Assembly (NCBI GenBank): GCA_005882315.1
Contig: VBAR01000005.1
Span: 92,370-156,369, forward strand
Source: Bacteroidota bacterium
GTDB lineage: Bacteria; Bacteroidota; Bacteroidia; Chitinophagales; Chitinophagaceae
Direction: 5' to 3'
Length of the DNA stretch: 64,000 nt
The notes under the pieces are model-generated. The model saw nothing but the letters and a program-made list of their open reading frames with translations, did no database searches and had not been told where the DNA came from. This document shows positions 25,850-34,822 of this stretch, one piece after another; the first letter of the stretch is position 1; each line of letters starts with the position of its first letter. The translations under genes and the position numbers were made by a program.

Positions 25850-28479
25850 TTCAGTTTGCTCTTGATTTCTTGCAACTTCAGCAATGCTTCTACCGGGGTA
25901 AGGCGATTGATATCAATATCGCCGAGTAATTTTCTTATTTCGTCAAATGTTTCGCTATGTGCATCAAAAATAGAAAGCTGCATTTGCGGTAGCGAAAGGT
26001 TCTTTATTTTTTTATCTAATGACTCCGTATTCTTGACTCCCGACTCCGAACTCCCGACTTCATGTATTGCTTCTAAATATTTAAGAATCTCATTAGCTCT
26101 ATCAATCAATGAAGGCGGCATACCTGCCATTTTTGCTACATGAATACCGAAACTGTGAGTGCTTCCGCCCCTTGCCAATTTGCGCAGGAAAATAATTTTA
26201 TTGCCTACTTCTTTATTGGTGACATGATAATTTTTTACTCGTGGTAGTTTTTCTTCAAGTTCATTCAATTCATGATAGTGAGTAGCAAATAAAGTTTTGG
26301 GTTGATGAGCTGTTGCGTGCAAATGTTCAACAATACTCCACGCAATGGAAATGCCATCGTAAGTAGAAGTGCCTCTTCCGATCTCATCCAGCAAGATCAA
26401 ACTCCTGCTTGTGATGTTATTTATGATAGAAGCTGTTTCATTCATTTCCACCATAAAAGTGGATTCGCCACCGCTGAGGTTATCGGAAGCACCAACTCTT
26501 GTAAATATTTTATCTGTCAAAGAAATCTTTGCTTCAGCTGCAGGAACAAAACTCCCGATATGTGCCATTAATGTTATTAATGCCGTTTGACGAAGCAATG
26601 CAGATTTACCACTCATATTTGGCCCGGTAAGAATAATAACCTGCTGTTCAGTTTTATTTAACTCAATATCATTTGAAATATATGATTCGCCAATCGGTAA
26701 ATTTCTTTCGATCACAGGATGACGGCCCTCTTTGATGATGAGTTCAGGTTCATTATGTAATTGCGGCTTGCGGTAATGAAACTGCAAAGCATTATTGGCA
26801 AAACAACTAATACAATCAAGCGTAGCTAAAATATTTCCATTAGCCTGCACCGGTTGCAGGTAATCCATTAGTTCGTTTAGCAATGCTTCAAATAATTCCA
26901 GTTCTAATTTTAATATCTTTTCTTCAGCACCGGTGATCTTTTCTTCATAGTCTTTTAATTCCGGTGTGATATAACGTTCGGCGTTTGTAAGTGTTTGTTT
27001 GCGCATCCATTCGGCCGGCACTTTGTTTTTATGTACATGTGTTACTTCAAGATAATAGCCAAACACATTATTGAAACCGATCTTTAATGATGAAATGCCG
27101 GTTGCTTCAGCTTCTTTCTGCTGCAACTGGACCAAATAACTTTTTCCGGAATGTGAAATATTTCGTAGCTCATCCAGCTCATGGCTGATCCCACTATTAA
27201 TCATTCCGCCTTTTACAGCCAATGCAGGAGGATTATCAATGATCTCTTTAAAAATCTTCTCTGCGATATAAGGGCAGGGATTTAGCGCATCGCCGAGACG
27301 TTTCAAATATTCATTGGAAGAACTTAAACAAAGTTGTTTGATGATCTCAACCTGTTTTAAACCTCTTGCCAGTTGCAATACTTCACGGGGGTTGATCTTC
27401 TTTAATGGAATTTTTGAAACCAATCTTTCAATATCACCGCATTGGCGAATATGTTGTGAGATCTTATTGCGCAGGTCGGTTTCTTTTATAAAAAACTCAA
27501 CTGTATCAAGTCGTTCATTTATCTTCTGAATATCTTTTAGCGGAAAAACGATCCAGCGTTTCAATAATCTTGCACCCATTGGTGAAGCTGTATTATCTAA
27601 AACATCCAATAGTGTATGTCCTGCTTCGGAATTTCTTGATATTAATTCCAGGTTCCTGATGGTGAATCGGTCCATCCATAAAAAATCATCACGATCGATT
27701 CTTTGTAGCGCAATAATATGCTGCAGGTTGGGGTGCTCTGTTTCTTTTAAATAATGTAAGATCGCTGATGCTGCTATCAACCCTTTTCTCATTTCATCCA
27801 CTCCAAAACCTTTGAGTGAATGCGTTTGAAAATGTTTCAGTAAGGTATCTTCTGCATAGGCTTCGGTAAAGATCCATTCATCCAATGTGTAGGAATAAAC
27901 TTTTGCTCCAAAATTTTCTTTGAAATTTTTTTGCTTGTGACGCTGGAAAACAACTTCGGCCGGTTTAAAACCCTGTATGAGTTTGTCTGCATATTCACGG
28001 TCGCCTTCGGCAATAAAAAATTCACCGGTTGAAATGTCGAGAAAGGCCAGGCCGTATTGATCGTTTTCACCAAAATGAATTCCGGCTAAAAAATTATTGC
28101 TATTATGTTCAAGCAATTTGTCATTTGTAGTAGTGCCGGGAGTTACCATTTCCGTTACGCCACGTTTTACAATTCCTTTTGCCAGCTTGGGATCTTCCAA
28201 CTGATCGCAAATAGCAACACGGTAACCGGCTTTTACCAGTTTATGCAGATAAGTATCAAGTGCATGATGAGGAAAACCTGCAAGTTCAGAAGAAGACGCA
28301 GCGCCATTATTTCTTTTTGTAAGTGTAATACCCAGGACCTGCGAAGCAATCACTGCATCAGGCCCGAAGGTTTCGTAAAAGTCCCCTACACGGAAGAGCA
28401 GAATGGCATCAGGATATTTTTGTTTAATAGCCTTATGCTGCTGCATTAGTGGGGTATCAGAAGTCGTAGTCTTTGCCAT
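25846..28479 (-). CDS. mutS: DNA mismatch repair protein MutS
   Basis: Mismatch recognition ATPase, 877 aa. Domain I has the mismatch-reading GDFYETFG motif (about 32-39). Domain V has Walker A GPNMSGKSALLRQ, the Walker B/signature LLDEIGRGTSTYDG and THYHELNELEE. Full length, with one oddity: residues about 807-819, coded by a GACTCC-repeat (26021-26060), form a low-complexity insert (SSESGVKNTESLDK) in the linker after the ATPase domain. No mutL is nearby. Confidence 0.97.
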   Translation of the reverse strand: MAKTTTSDTPLMQQHKAIKQKYPDAILLFRVGDFYETFGPDAVIASQVLGITLTKRNNGAASSSELAGFPHHALDTYLHKLVKAGYRVAICDQLEDPKLAKGIVKRGVTEMVTPGTTTNDKLLEHNSNNFLAGIHFGENDQYGLAFLDISTGEFFIAEGDREYADKLIQGFKPAEVVFQRHKQKNFKENFGAKVYSYTLDEWIFTEAYAEDTLLKHFQTHSLKGFGVDEMRKGLIAASAILHYLKETEHPNLQHIIALQRIDRDDFLWMDRFTIRNLELISRNSEAGHTLLDVLDNTASPMGARLLKRWIVFPLKDIQKINERLDTVEFFIKETDLRNKISQHIRQCGDIERLVSKIPLKKINPREVLQLARGLKQVEIIKQLCLSSSNEYLKRLGDALNPCPYIAEKIFKEIIDNPPALAVKGGMINSGISHELDELRNISHSGKSYLVQLQQKEAEATGISSLKIGFNNVFGYYLEVTHVHKNKVPAEWMRKQTLTNAERYITPELKDYEEKITGAEEKILKLELELFEALLNELMDYLQPVQANGNILATLDCISCFANNALQFHYRKPQLHNEPELIIKEGRHPVIERNLPIGESYISNDIELNKTEQQVIILTGPNMSGKSALLRQTALITLMAHIGSFVPAAEAKISLTDKIFTRVGASDNLSGGESTFMVEMNETASIINNITSRSLILLDEIGRGTSTYDGISIAWSIVEHLHATAHQPKTLFATHYHELNELEEKLPRVKNYHVTNKEVGNKIIFLRKLARGGSTHSFGIHVAKMAGMPPSLIDRANEILKYLEAIHEVGSSESGVKNTESLDKKIKNLSLPQMQLSIFDAHSETFDEIRKLLGDIDINRLTPVEALLKLQEIKSKLK
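26021..26060. repeat. GACTCC-rich repeat inside mutS
   Basis: About 40 bp built of GACTCC/CGACT units (for example TCCGAACTCCCGACT). It shares TCCGAACTC-CGACT with the insert in lipB (36101-36172). Length is compatible with the mutS frame, which stays open. Confidence 0.6.
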
Positions 28480-28567
28480 TGTTCACCCGGATTTACCGGC
28501 AGGCGACAAAAATAAGGAACTGTTTATGTAACTCTACTTTCTTCTGCATCCCTAATAAAATTAATTT

Positions 28568-30289
28568 ATGCAGAAGTTATTATTCACCTTAACATTTCTT
28601 TTATCAATTTACGTAAATGCACAGAGCCAGTCCCGTGATAACGGGGATACAACCCGTACTGATGCGGAAATTTCCAATGCTACCGTCTATTTCGGTTATG
28701 GCGCAGAATTGACACATCAATCCAAGGTAAAGCTCAATAACAATACAAAGATCATTGTCATTAACCGGCTGGGAACAAATATTGACCTGAACAGTTTACA
28801 GATAAGTGTGCCGGAGGATGTAGCGTTGCTTTCGCATCGTTTTGGTTTGTTTACTCCACCAGCACCGGTTTGGGTAAAGCCGCCAGTAGCTGTATTAATG
28901 GAAGACAGTATTGAATCGATCCGGGAAGAGATCGGTAAAGTGGAATCATTGATCGGAATTGAAGCAGAAGTTTTACAAAAAACAGGAACACTGATAGAAT
29001 CTGCAATGACTAATAACGGGAACAAACAAATACTCAGCGCTGAAGTGTTAAAGTTGGTAGACTATTACAATGCAAAAATTGAAAAAACAAAAACCAATAT
29101 TTATAATCATCAACAGACAAAAGGAAAATTGACAAAGAAAGCAGAAGAGATCAGGAAAAGAATTGCTGCATTGCAGCCGGTGAATGTAATAAGAGAAAAA
29201 TCATACGGCCAATTATTCCTCCAGGTATTTACCAAGCGTACAGGAGAAATTCCGGTATCCATTTCTTACTATACACGTAATGCAGGATGGGTGCCTGTAT
29301 ATGATATACGGGTGAATTCAAAAACAAATAAAGTAAAGTTGATCTATAAAGCATCACTTACGCAAACAAGCGGGGTTGACTGGAAGAAAGCAAAACTCAC
29401 ATTAAGTACAGGTACTCCCAATTTCGGCGTGACAGCTCCTGTTCTTTCTCCCTGGTTCTTGCAATTGTATGTACCGGAGTTATATAAGGATTTACAAGGC
29501 AGAGCAGCAGGAATAAATGCACAGCGGAATACAATTCAGTCAATGAATGATGATAATGCAATGAAAGAAGAAGTAATGACTACTGCTCCTGGCGAGAAAA
29601 AAATATTTAAAGAACTCGGCTATTCACAAACAATTGATCCGAGTACAATGAATGCCTATACAACATTGAACGAAGGTCAGCTTAATACCAATTATGAAAT
29701 TGAGTTGCCTTATGATATCGAAAGCGACGGTAAAATGAACAGTATTGCAATTAAAGAAGAAGAAATTGTCTGTACACTTAAAAACTATGCAGTACCGCGG
29801 ATGGATAAAGAAACTTATCTGATGGCAGAAGTAGCCGATTGGCAAAACCTTGACCTGTTACCCGGCGATGCAAACATTATAATGGATGATACTTATATCG
29901 GTAAATCGCTGATCGATCCTAATACAATCGCAGATACACTGAATCTATCTTTAGGGAGAGATAAAAGAGTAGTAGTAAAACGTTCGCTGGTAAAAGAATT
30001 GAGTAGCCTGAAAACAAGTGGCAGCACAACTAAACAGAGTTTTACATACGAACTGGTAATTAAAAACAACAAGCAAACTGATATTAACTTGTTGCTGAAA
30101 GATCAATTTCCAATGAGTACGATAAAAGAAGTGGAAGTAAATCTTGAAGACAGTGGTGATGCAATTGTAAATTCAGAAACAGGAGTAATAACCTGGAAGC
30201 TGAACCTGAAACCGGGAGAAAGTAAGAAAGTGAGATTTACCTATTCGGTGAAATATCCGAAGGATAAGAAGATCGTAAACCTTAAATAG
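28568..30289 (+). CDS. DUF4139 domain-containing secreted protein
   Basis: 573 aa. Signal peptide about 1-19 (ending VNAQ). An N-terminal DUF4140-like domain (SNATVYFGYGAELTHQSKV, about 38-110) is followed by a coiled coil (about 115-215) and a C-terminal DUF4139 domain (YTRNAGWVPVYDIRV, KASLTQTSGVDWKKAKLTLS, the final LKPGESKKVRFTYSVKYPKD). These proteins are widespread and sometimes labelled mucoidy-inhibitor MuiA-like; their function is not established. Confidence 0.85.
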   Translation: MQKLLFTLTFLLSIYVNAQSQSRDNGDTTRTDAEISNATVYFGYGAELTHQSKVKLNNNTKIIVINRLGTNIDLNSLQISVPEDVALLSHRFGLFTPPAPVWVKPPVAVLMEDSIESIREEIGKVESLIGIEAEVLQKTGTLIESAMTNNGNKQILSAEVLKLVDYYNAKIEKTKTNIYNHQQTKGKLTKKAEEIRKRIAALQPVNVIREKSYGQLFLQVFTKRTGEIPVSISYYTRNAGWVPVYDIRVNSKTNKVKLIYKASLTQTSGVDWKKAKLTLSTGTPNFGVTAPVLSPWFLQLYVPELYKDLQGRAAGINAQRNTIQSMNDDNAMKEEVMTTAPGEKKIFKELGYSQTIDPSTMNAYTTLNEGQLNTNYEIELPYDIESDGKMNSIAIKEEEIVCTLKNYAVPRMDKETYLMAEVADWQNLDLLPGDANIIMDDTYIGKSLIDPNTIADTLNLSLGRDKRVVVKRSLVKELSSLKTSGSTTKQSFTYELVIKNNKQTDINLLLKDQFPMSTIKEVEVNLEDSGDAIVNSETGVITWKLNLKPGESKKVRFTYSVKYPKDKKIVNLK

Positions 30290-30308
30290 GACTAAGAATT
30301 TAAAAGAG

Positions 30309-30380
30309 AAAAGGAGATAAAGAGAAATCTGACCTCCTTTTCCCTGCCTGCCGGCAGGCAGGTCTTCTCTCTTTTATCCT
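30309..30380. repeat. Intergenic palindromes including a perfect 20-bp palindrome
   Basis: CCTGCCTGCCGGCAGGCAGG (30343-30362) is a perfect palindrome, the longest copy of the family seen at 23408 and 59431. It is nested in A/G-rich versus C/T-rich flanks (AAAAGGAG 30309-30316 with CTCCTTTT 30334-30341) and may act as the terminator of the DUF4139 gene. Confidence 0.7.
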
Positions 30381-30387
30381 CTTATCC

Positions 30388-30395
30388 TACATTTG
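30388..30395 (+). promoter_or_regulatory. -7 box of the trmH-like gene
   Basis: TACATTTG at 30388-30395 matches TAnnTTTG; no clear -33 TTTG. The ATG at 30401 starts 5 nt later, so the transcript is probably leaderless. Confidence 0.5.
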
Positions 30396-30400
30396 CAAAC

Positions 30401-30925
30401 ATGCGAAAATTGTCAATGGAAGAGTTGGGCCGTAAATCGGTGGATGAATTCAAGCAGGCCGATAAGAACCCGATCATTGTTGTGCTGGAAAACATCCGCA
30501 GCGCTTATAATGTAGGCTCTGTCTTTCGAACAGCCGATGCATTTTTAATTGAAGCTATTTATATCATTGGCTATTCTGCCAAACCCCCACATAAGGAAAT
30601 AAAGAAAACGGCATTGGGCGCAGAAGACTCCGTTGAATGGAAATATTTTAAAACAACAGCTGAGGCAATTGATGAATTAAAAAACATAAAATATAAAGTG
30701 TATGCAGTAGAACAAGCAGAAAATAGTTACAAACTGCATTCGGCAGGCTTTAAGCAAAATGAAAGGATAGCAGTGGTTTTTGGTAATGAAGTGACGGGTG
30801 TAGAACAATCAACCATTCAATTATGTGAAGGGTGTATCGAGATCCCTCAATTTGGAATGAAACATTCCTTAAATATTGCAACGGCTGCAGGTGTAGTATT
30901 ATGGGAATTGGTCAGAACTAAATAA
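30401..30925 (+). CDS. SpoU/TrmH-family RNA 2'-O-ribose methyltransferase
   Basis: 174 aa with the three SPOUT motifs: NIRSAYNVGSVFRTADAF (motif 1), VVFGNEVTGVEQ (motif 2) and EIPQFGMKHSLNIATAAGVV (motif 3). It methylates tRNA or rRNA ribose using SAM; the target cannot be told. It lacks the N-terminal substrate-binding domain of rRNA enzymes, as in TrmH/TrmL types. Followed by the UbiA-like gene after 39 nt. Confidence 0.88.
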   Translation: MRKLSMEELGRKSVDEFKQADKNPIIVVLENIRSAYNVGSVFRTADAFLIEAIYIIGYSAKPPHKEIKKTALGAEDSVEWKYFKTTAEAIDELKNIKYKVYAVEQAENSYKLHSAGFKQNERIAVVFGNEVTGVEQSTIQLCEGCIEIPQFGMKHSLNIATAAGVVLWELVRTK

Positions 30926-30964
30926 TCTCCGGTAAAAGGAAGAATTGAACATTAATTATTTTAA

Positions 30965-31891
30965 ATGAGTAAGGTCAGGAGTTATTTAAGCTTAATAAAA
31001 TTTTCTCATACCATTTTCGCAATGCCCTTTGCGATGATTGGGTTTTTTCTTGGTATGTCAACCGGGCTTTTTGAATTAAATATAAAATCCGCTAATCCCG
31101 GTATAGACGCGGAAACAAGAGATATTCTTTATTTAGGGCATGGCGCAAAATTATTTCTTCTCGTTATCCTCTGCATGGTCTTTGCCCGCAGTGCCGCCAT
31201 GGCCTTCAATCGCTATCTCGACAGAAGTTTTGATGCAAGGAACCCGAGAACAGCTATAAGAGAAATTCCTGCTGGTGTACTAAAAACAGACAAAGTGCTT
31301 TTGTTTACAATTATGAATTGCATAATGTTTGTTGCCTGTACTTTTTTCATCAATAAAATATGCTTCTATCTTTCACCAGTTGCCTTGCTCGTCGTGTTGG
31401 GTTATAGCTATACAAAACGATTTACACCGCTTTGTCATCTGATACTTGGTTTAGGTTTATCGCTAGCGCCGATTGGCGCTTATTTAGCTGTAACGGGTCA
31501 ATTTGCTTTATTACCTATTCTGTTTTCATTTACTGTTTTATTCTGGGTTAGTGGTTTTGATATCATCTATGCATTACAGGACGAAGAATTTGATAAAGAA
31601 AATAAATTGTATTCAATACCGGCTGCTTTGGGAAAAACAAGAGCTCTTACTGTTTCAAGAATTCTGCATTTACTGAGTGCTGCCTGTGTTGTATTTGCTG
31701 GCTGGTATGGAAATTTTGGTTTGTTGTACTGTTTCGGCGCAGCACTATTTGTTTGTTTATTAGTTTATCAACATACACTTGTAAAACCAACTGATCTAAA
31801 AAAAGTAAATCTTGCTTTTTTTACCACTAATGGAATTGCATCAGTCGTTTTCGCCATCTTTGTTATTGCTGATTTGTTTTTTAATAATTAA
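30965..31891 (+). CDS. UbiA-family polyprenyltransferase
   Basis: Membrane prenyltransferase of 308 aa with about eight helices. The first Asp motif is NRYLDRSFDARNPRT and the second is YALQDEEFDKENKL. It matches the putative 4-hydroxybenzoate polyprenyltransferase subgroup, which in menaquinone-only bacteria may serve the futalosine pathway (mqnP); that role is inferred, as no other menaquinone gene is in the window. Eight nt before ruvX. Confidence 0.85.
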   Translation: MSKVRSYLSLIKFSHTIFAMPFAMIGFFLGMSTGLFELNIKSANPGIDAETRDILYLGHGAKLFLLVILCMVFARSAAMAFNRYLDRSFDARNPRTAIREIPAGVLKTDKVLLFTIMNCIMFVACTFFINKICFYLSPVALLVVLGYSYTKRFTPLCHLILGLGLSLAPIGAYLAVTGQFALLPILFSFTVLFWVSGFDIIYALQDEEFDKENKLYSIPAALGKTRALTVSRILHLLSAACVVFAGWYGNFGLLYCFGAALFVCLLVYQHTLVKPTDLKKVNLAFFTTNGIASVVFAIFVIADLFFNN

Positions 31892-31899
31892 TTATTCAA

Positions 31900-32313
31900 T
31901 TGCCCCGCATAATTTCAATAGACTACGGCCTCAAACGAACAGGACTTGCAGTTACTGACCCGTTAAAGATCATTGCAACCGGTTTAACCACGGTTGAATC
32001 AAAACAACTTATTCCTTTTTTAAAGGATTATTTTTCCAAAGAACCGGTTGAACTTATTATCATCGGCGAACCAAAGAACTGGGATGATTCGGATACACAT
32101 GCTACCCCGTTAGTTGAAAAATGCATCAAAGACCTTCAAAAGAATTTCCCTAATATTCCTATTAAAAGAGTAGATGAACGCTATACATCTAAAATGGCTA
32201 AAGACGCAATGCTGGAAATGGGTATGAAAAAAATGCAGCGCCGCAATAAGGCTTTGGTAGATGAAATTGCCGCTACGATCATGCTGCAGGAATACCTTCG
32301 GTCTCTTGATTAG
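31900..32313 (+). CDS. ruvX: Putative pre-16S rRNA nuclease YqgF/RuvX
   Basis: 137 aa, RNase-H fold. Motifs IISIDYGLKRTGLAV (Asp in the first strand), IIIGEPKNWD and VDERYTSKMA are typical. It begins with TTG at 31900, 8 nt after the UbiA-like stop; no upstream ATG fits and the family starts at this residue. It takes part in maturing the 5' end of 16S rRNA. Confidence 0.93.
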   Translation: MPRIISIDYGLKRTGLAVTDPLKIIATGLTTVESKQLIPFLKDYFSKEPVELIIIGEPKNWDDSDTHATPLVEKCIKDLQKNFPNIPIKRVDERYTSKMAKDAMLEMGMKKMQRRNKALVDEIAATIMLQEYLRSLD

Positions 32314-32317
32314 TTCA

Positions 32318-32348
32318 TTGGCCAATTGACAGTTTAGGGCTAAATTTG
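32318..32348 (+). promoter_or_regulatory. Promoter of def
   Basis: TTG (32318-32320), 20 nt, TAAATTTG (32341-32348). It gives a short 5' UTR of about 15 nt before the TTG start at 32371. Confidence 0.7.
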
Positions 32349-32370
32349 CACACTTAAATAATTTAATAAT

Positions 32371-32949
32371 TTGACACTTCCGATTGTAGCATACGGCCAC
32401 CCAGTTTTACGTAAGGTTTGTATTGATATTTTCCCTGACCATCCGGGACTGGAAAAACTCATTGCCGATATGTGGGACACGATGTATATGAGCAATGGGG
32501 TTGGTCTTGCAGCGCCACAAGTAAACAAGGATATCCGCCTTTTTGTAGTAGACAGTCATCGCATTTTCGAAGGTATGGATGAAAAAGAGCTGGCAGAGTA
32601 TCCGGATGTGCCGGGTATCAAACAGGTTTTTATAAATGCACACGTAGTAGAACAAAATGGAAAGGAATGGCCTTATAATGAAGGTTGCCTCAGCATTCCT
32701 AAAATAAGGGAAGATATAATGCGGCCCGAATCAGTAACAATAAAATTTCTCGACGAAGAATTCAACTCGCATATTAAAACCTATCACGGAATAACATCCC
32801 GTGTTATACAACATGAGTACGATCATATTGAAGGGAAATTATTTATTGACTACATCACCCCGCTAAAAAGGAAACTCATGAAGGGCAAACTGAATGATAT
32901 TACCAAAGGCAAAATCACAGTTGATTATAAAATGCTTTTTCCGCGTTAA
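32371..32949 (+). CDS. def: Peptide deformylase
   Basis: 192 aa. The three metal motifs are GVGLAAPQV (motif 1, GxGxAAxQ), EGCLSIP (motif 2, Cys ligand) and QHEYDHIEG (motif 3, HExxH). It removes the formyl group from nascent Met. The start is TTG at 32371, 22 nt after the -7 box and supported by the family N-terminus LPIVAYGHPVLR. Confidence 0.97.
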   Translation: MTLPIVAYGHPVLRKVCIDIFPDHPGLEKLIADMWDTMYMSNGVGLAAPQVNKDIRLFVVDSHRIFEGMDEKELAEYPDVPGIKQVFINAHVVEQNGKEWPYNEGCLSIPKIREDIMRPESVTIKFLDEEFNSHIKTYHGITSRVIQHEYDHIEGKLFIDYITPLKRKLMKGKLNDITKGKITVDYKMLFPR

Positions 32950-32954
32950 GCCAA

Positions 32955-33680
32955 CTATGTCTTGGGTTTTGTTGCTGGAGGTTTAGCCTGTGTTTTTGGT
33001 TTGGCAGTTTTCTCTTCACACACTTTTATGTTTTGCAAGGCGCCTGTAAAATTGGGGAAGATCGCTGTAGCCTGTTTGAATAATTTAGTTGCTTCCACAT
33101 AATTTTTTGCTTCCATCTGTAGCACTCCTGAAAGGTTCAATGCTGCTGCACTTACAGGAACTAATTGTTCTGTACCGTCTCCATTATTAAACGTCACCCC
33201 GATCTTGCTGCTGTTGGTGTCAGCTAAAACTTTTCTGCAATTAGCTTCACATTCTGCTATTCGTTTCAGGCTATATTGAGATACGGCCAATTGATAAAAA
33301 TGATAAGGGTTTTTTGTGGCGGCACTGATCTGTTCGAAATAATTTACTGCTGTTTTAAAATCGCCCAGCTGTTGGTAACATTCTGCTGCCCTGGCATAGG
33401 CTTCTATATTCGATTTATCAGTCTTTGCTACTTCTTCGGCAAGTATCAATGCACTGTAGTAGGATTTACGTACAAAGTATAAAAGCGACAATGTGTCTTT
33501 ATAAGCAACATTACTATCAATAGCAATATATCCGTGTAATGCATTGATGGCTGCGTCCGGGTCATTATAGGCCATCGCATTATGAAAAACTTTCAGGTAA
33601 TGTGATTTCAGATTGTCATTTTGTGCAAAAGCATGAGCTGATAAAACAACGAGACCAAAAAGCAGAAAATATTTTTTCAT
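32955..33680 (-). CDS. Exported TPR-repeat protein
   Basis: 241 aa from ATG 33680, which begins a clear signal peptide (MKKYFLLFGLVVLSAHAFAQ). TPR-like helical repeats cover most of the mature part (YARAAECYQQLGDFKTAVNY, YQLAVSQYSLKRIAECEAN, LQMEAKNYVEATKLFKQAT), followed by a Lys/Pro/Thr-rich tail. A longer frame to 33740 would run into the divergent gene. Scaffold role presumed from the family. Confidence 0.8.
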   Translation of the reverse strand: MKKYFLLFGLVVLSAHAFAQNDNLKSHYLKVFHNAMAYNDPDAAINALHGYIAIDSNVAYKDTLSLLYFVRKSYYSALILAEEVAKTDKSNIEAYARAAECYQQLGDFKTAVNYFEQISAATKNPYHFYQLAVSQYSLKRIAECEANCRKVLADTNSSKIGVTFNNGDGTEQLVPVSAAALNLSGVLQMEAKNYVEATKLFKQATAIFPNFTGALQNIKVCEEKTAKPKTQAKPPATKPKT

Positions 33681-33754
33681 AATAACGCTGGTTGAGTATT
33701 CAGTAAAAATAAGATTTCCGGCAATTGAAAAGCATTTCATTTAGTATAATTTGC

Positions 33755-34705
33755 ATGCTAATGAGTAAACGGTTGGTATTTATATTTTTTGTGGTTTATA
33801 CAGGGGCTTTATGTGCACAGAACGATTCACTGGATAATGAACGGCTTGCAAAAATGGTGACCCTGACACCGGTAACTGTCCGCACTGATATTAATGTGGC
33901 AAAGTTTATTGAACGGGTTAAAACAGATACTACATTTTACAAAGCATTCCGCAGTCTTCACCTTGTAGGGTTTACCTCGCTCAACGATATTCGTATGCGG
34001 GATAAGAATAATAATGTGATTGCCTCATTGCAAAGTAAAACCATCCAGCACCGGAAGGATAATTGCAGGACGATGGAAGTGGTGAATGAAAAAGCAACCG
34101 GCAATTTTTATGATAGTAAAAAAAACTATAACTATTATACAGCTGAGTTGTATGCAGGTTTATTTTTCACCAATGGAAAGATCTGCAATGAAACAAATAC
34201 AGTAAAAGGCATTGAACTCAATCCTAGATCGCAGAAAGGAATAGAAAAACATAAGCAGCAGCTCAAAATGCTATTCTTTAATCCCGGTAAAAAGATATCC
34301 GGTATTCCGCTGATGGGAGATAAGATCGACATCTTCGATCCTGATCGGGCTGAGTTGTATGATTTCCTGATCGATTATGATGATTATGAAGGACAGGCCT
34401 GTTACGTTTTTACTATAAAAGCAAAACAAGGGTTACGATCAGGCAAGAAGGATAAAATTGTAATTGACTCCATGATCACCTGGTTCAATGCAAGAACGAT
34501 GGAAGTGGTGGCCCGCAAATACGATATGAGTTATAATGCCGGTGTATATGACTTTAATGTACATATGGAAGTACAGATGACACATTTTGGTAAGTATCTT
34601 TTACCAAAAACACTGCGTTATGTCGGCACATGGGATGTTGCATTCAAGAAAAGAGAAAGAGGCGTGTTTACTGCAACTCTCTTTGACTTTAAGAACAGCG
34701 AATGA
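33755..34705 (+). CDS. Hypothetical exported protein
   Basis: 316 aa from ATG 33755 (ATG 33761 is also possible). Signal peptide ends at ALCAQ. Beta-rich mature region: LRYVGTWDVAFKKRERGVFTATLF, ITWFNARTMEVVARKYDMSY. The pattern resembles LolA/LppX-like periplasmic folds but I do not recognise the family. Divergent from the TPR gene with a 74-bp shared upstream region. Confidence 0.6.
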   Translation: MLMSKRLVFIFFVVYTGALCAQNDSLDNERLAKMVTLTPVTVRTDINVAKFIERVKTDTTFYKAFRSLHLVGFTSLNDIRMRDKNNNVIASLQSKTIQHRKDNCRTMEVVNEKATGNFYDSKKNYNYYTAELYAGLFFTNGKICNETNTVKGIELNPRSQKGIEKHKQQLKMLFFNPGKKISGIPLMGDKIDIFDPDRAELYDFLIDYDDYEGQACYVFTIKAKQGLRSGKKDKIVIDSMITWFNARTMEVVARKYDMSYNAGVYDFNVHMEVQMTHFGKYLLPKTLRYVGTWDVAFKKRERGVFTATLFDFKNSE

Positions 34706-34712
34706 GATGACA

Positions 34713-34822
34713 GTGAAAAGATGATAGATGATAGTTCTTTAAATCCGGATGCTTCTGATAGTTTAATAAGAGTTTGAATTGAGAGCACTAATAACTATCA
34801 GTTATCATCTATTATCTTTCAC
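34713..34822. terminator. Imperfect inverted repeat between convergent genes
   Basis: GTGAAAAGATGATAGATGATAG (from 34713, 22 nt; core GATGATAGATGATAG) pairs with the reverse complement at about 34793-34822 with small bulges. It separates the hypothetical gene from rluD and shares the GATAGATGATAG word with 25776-25849. Confidence 0.55.
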
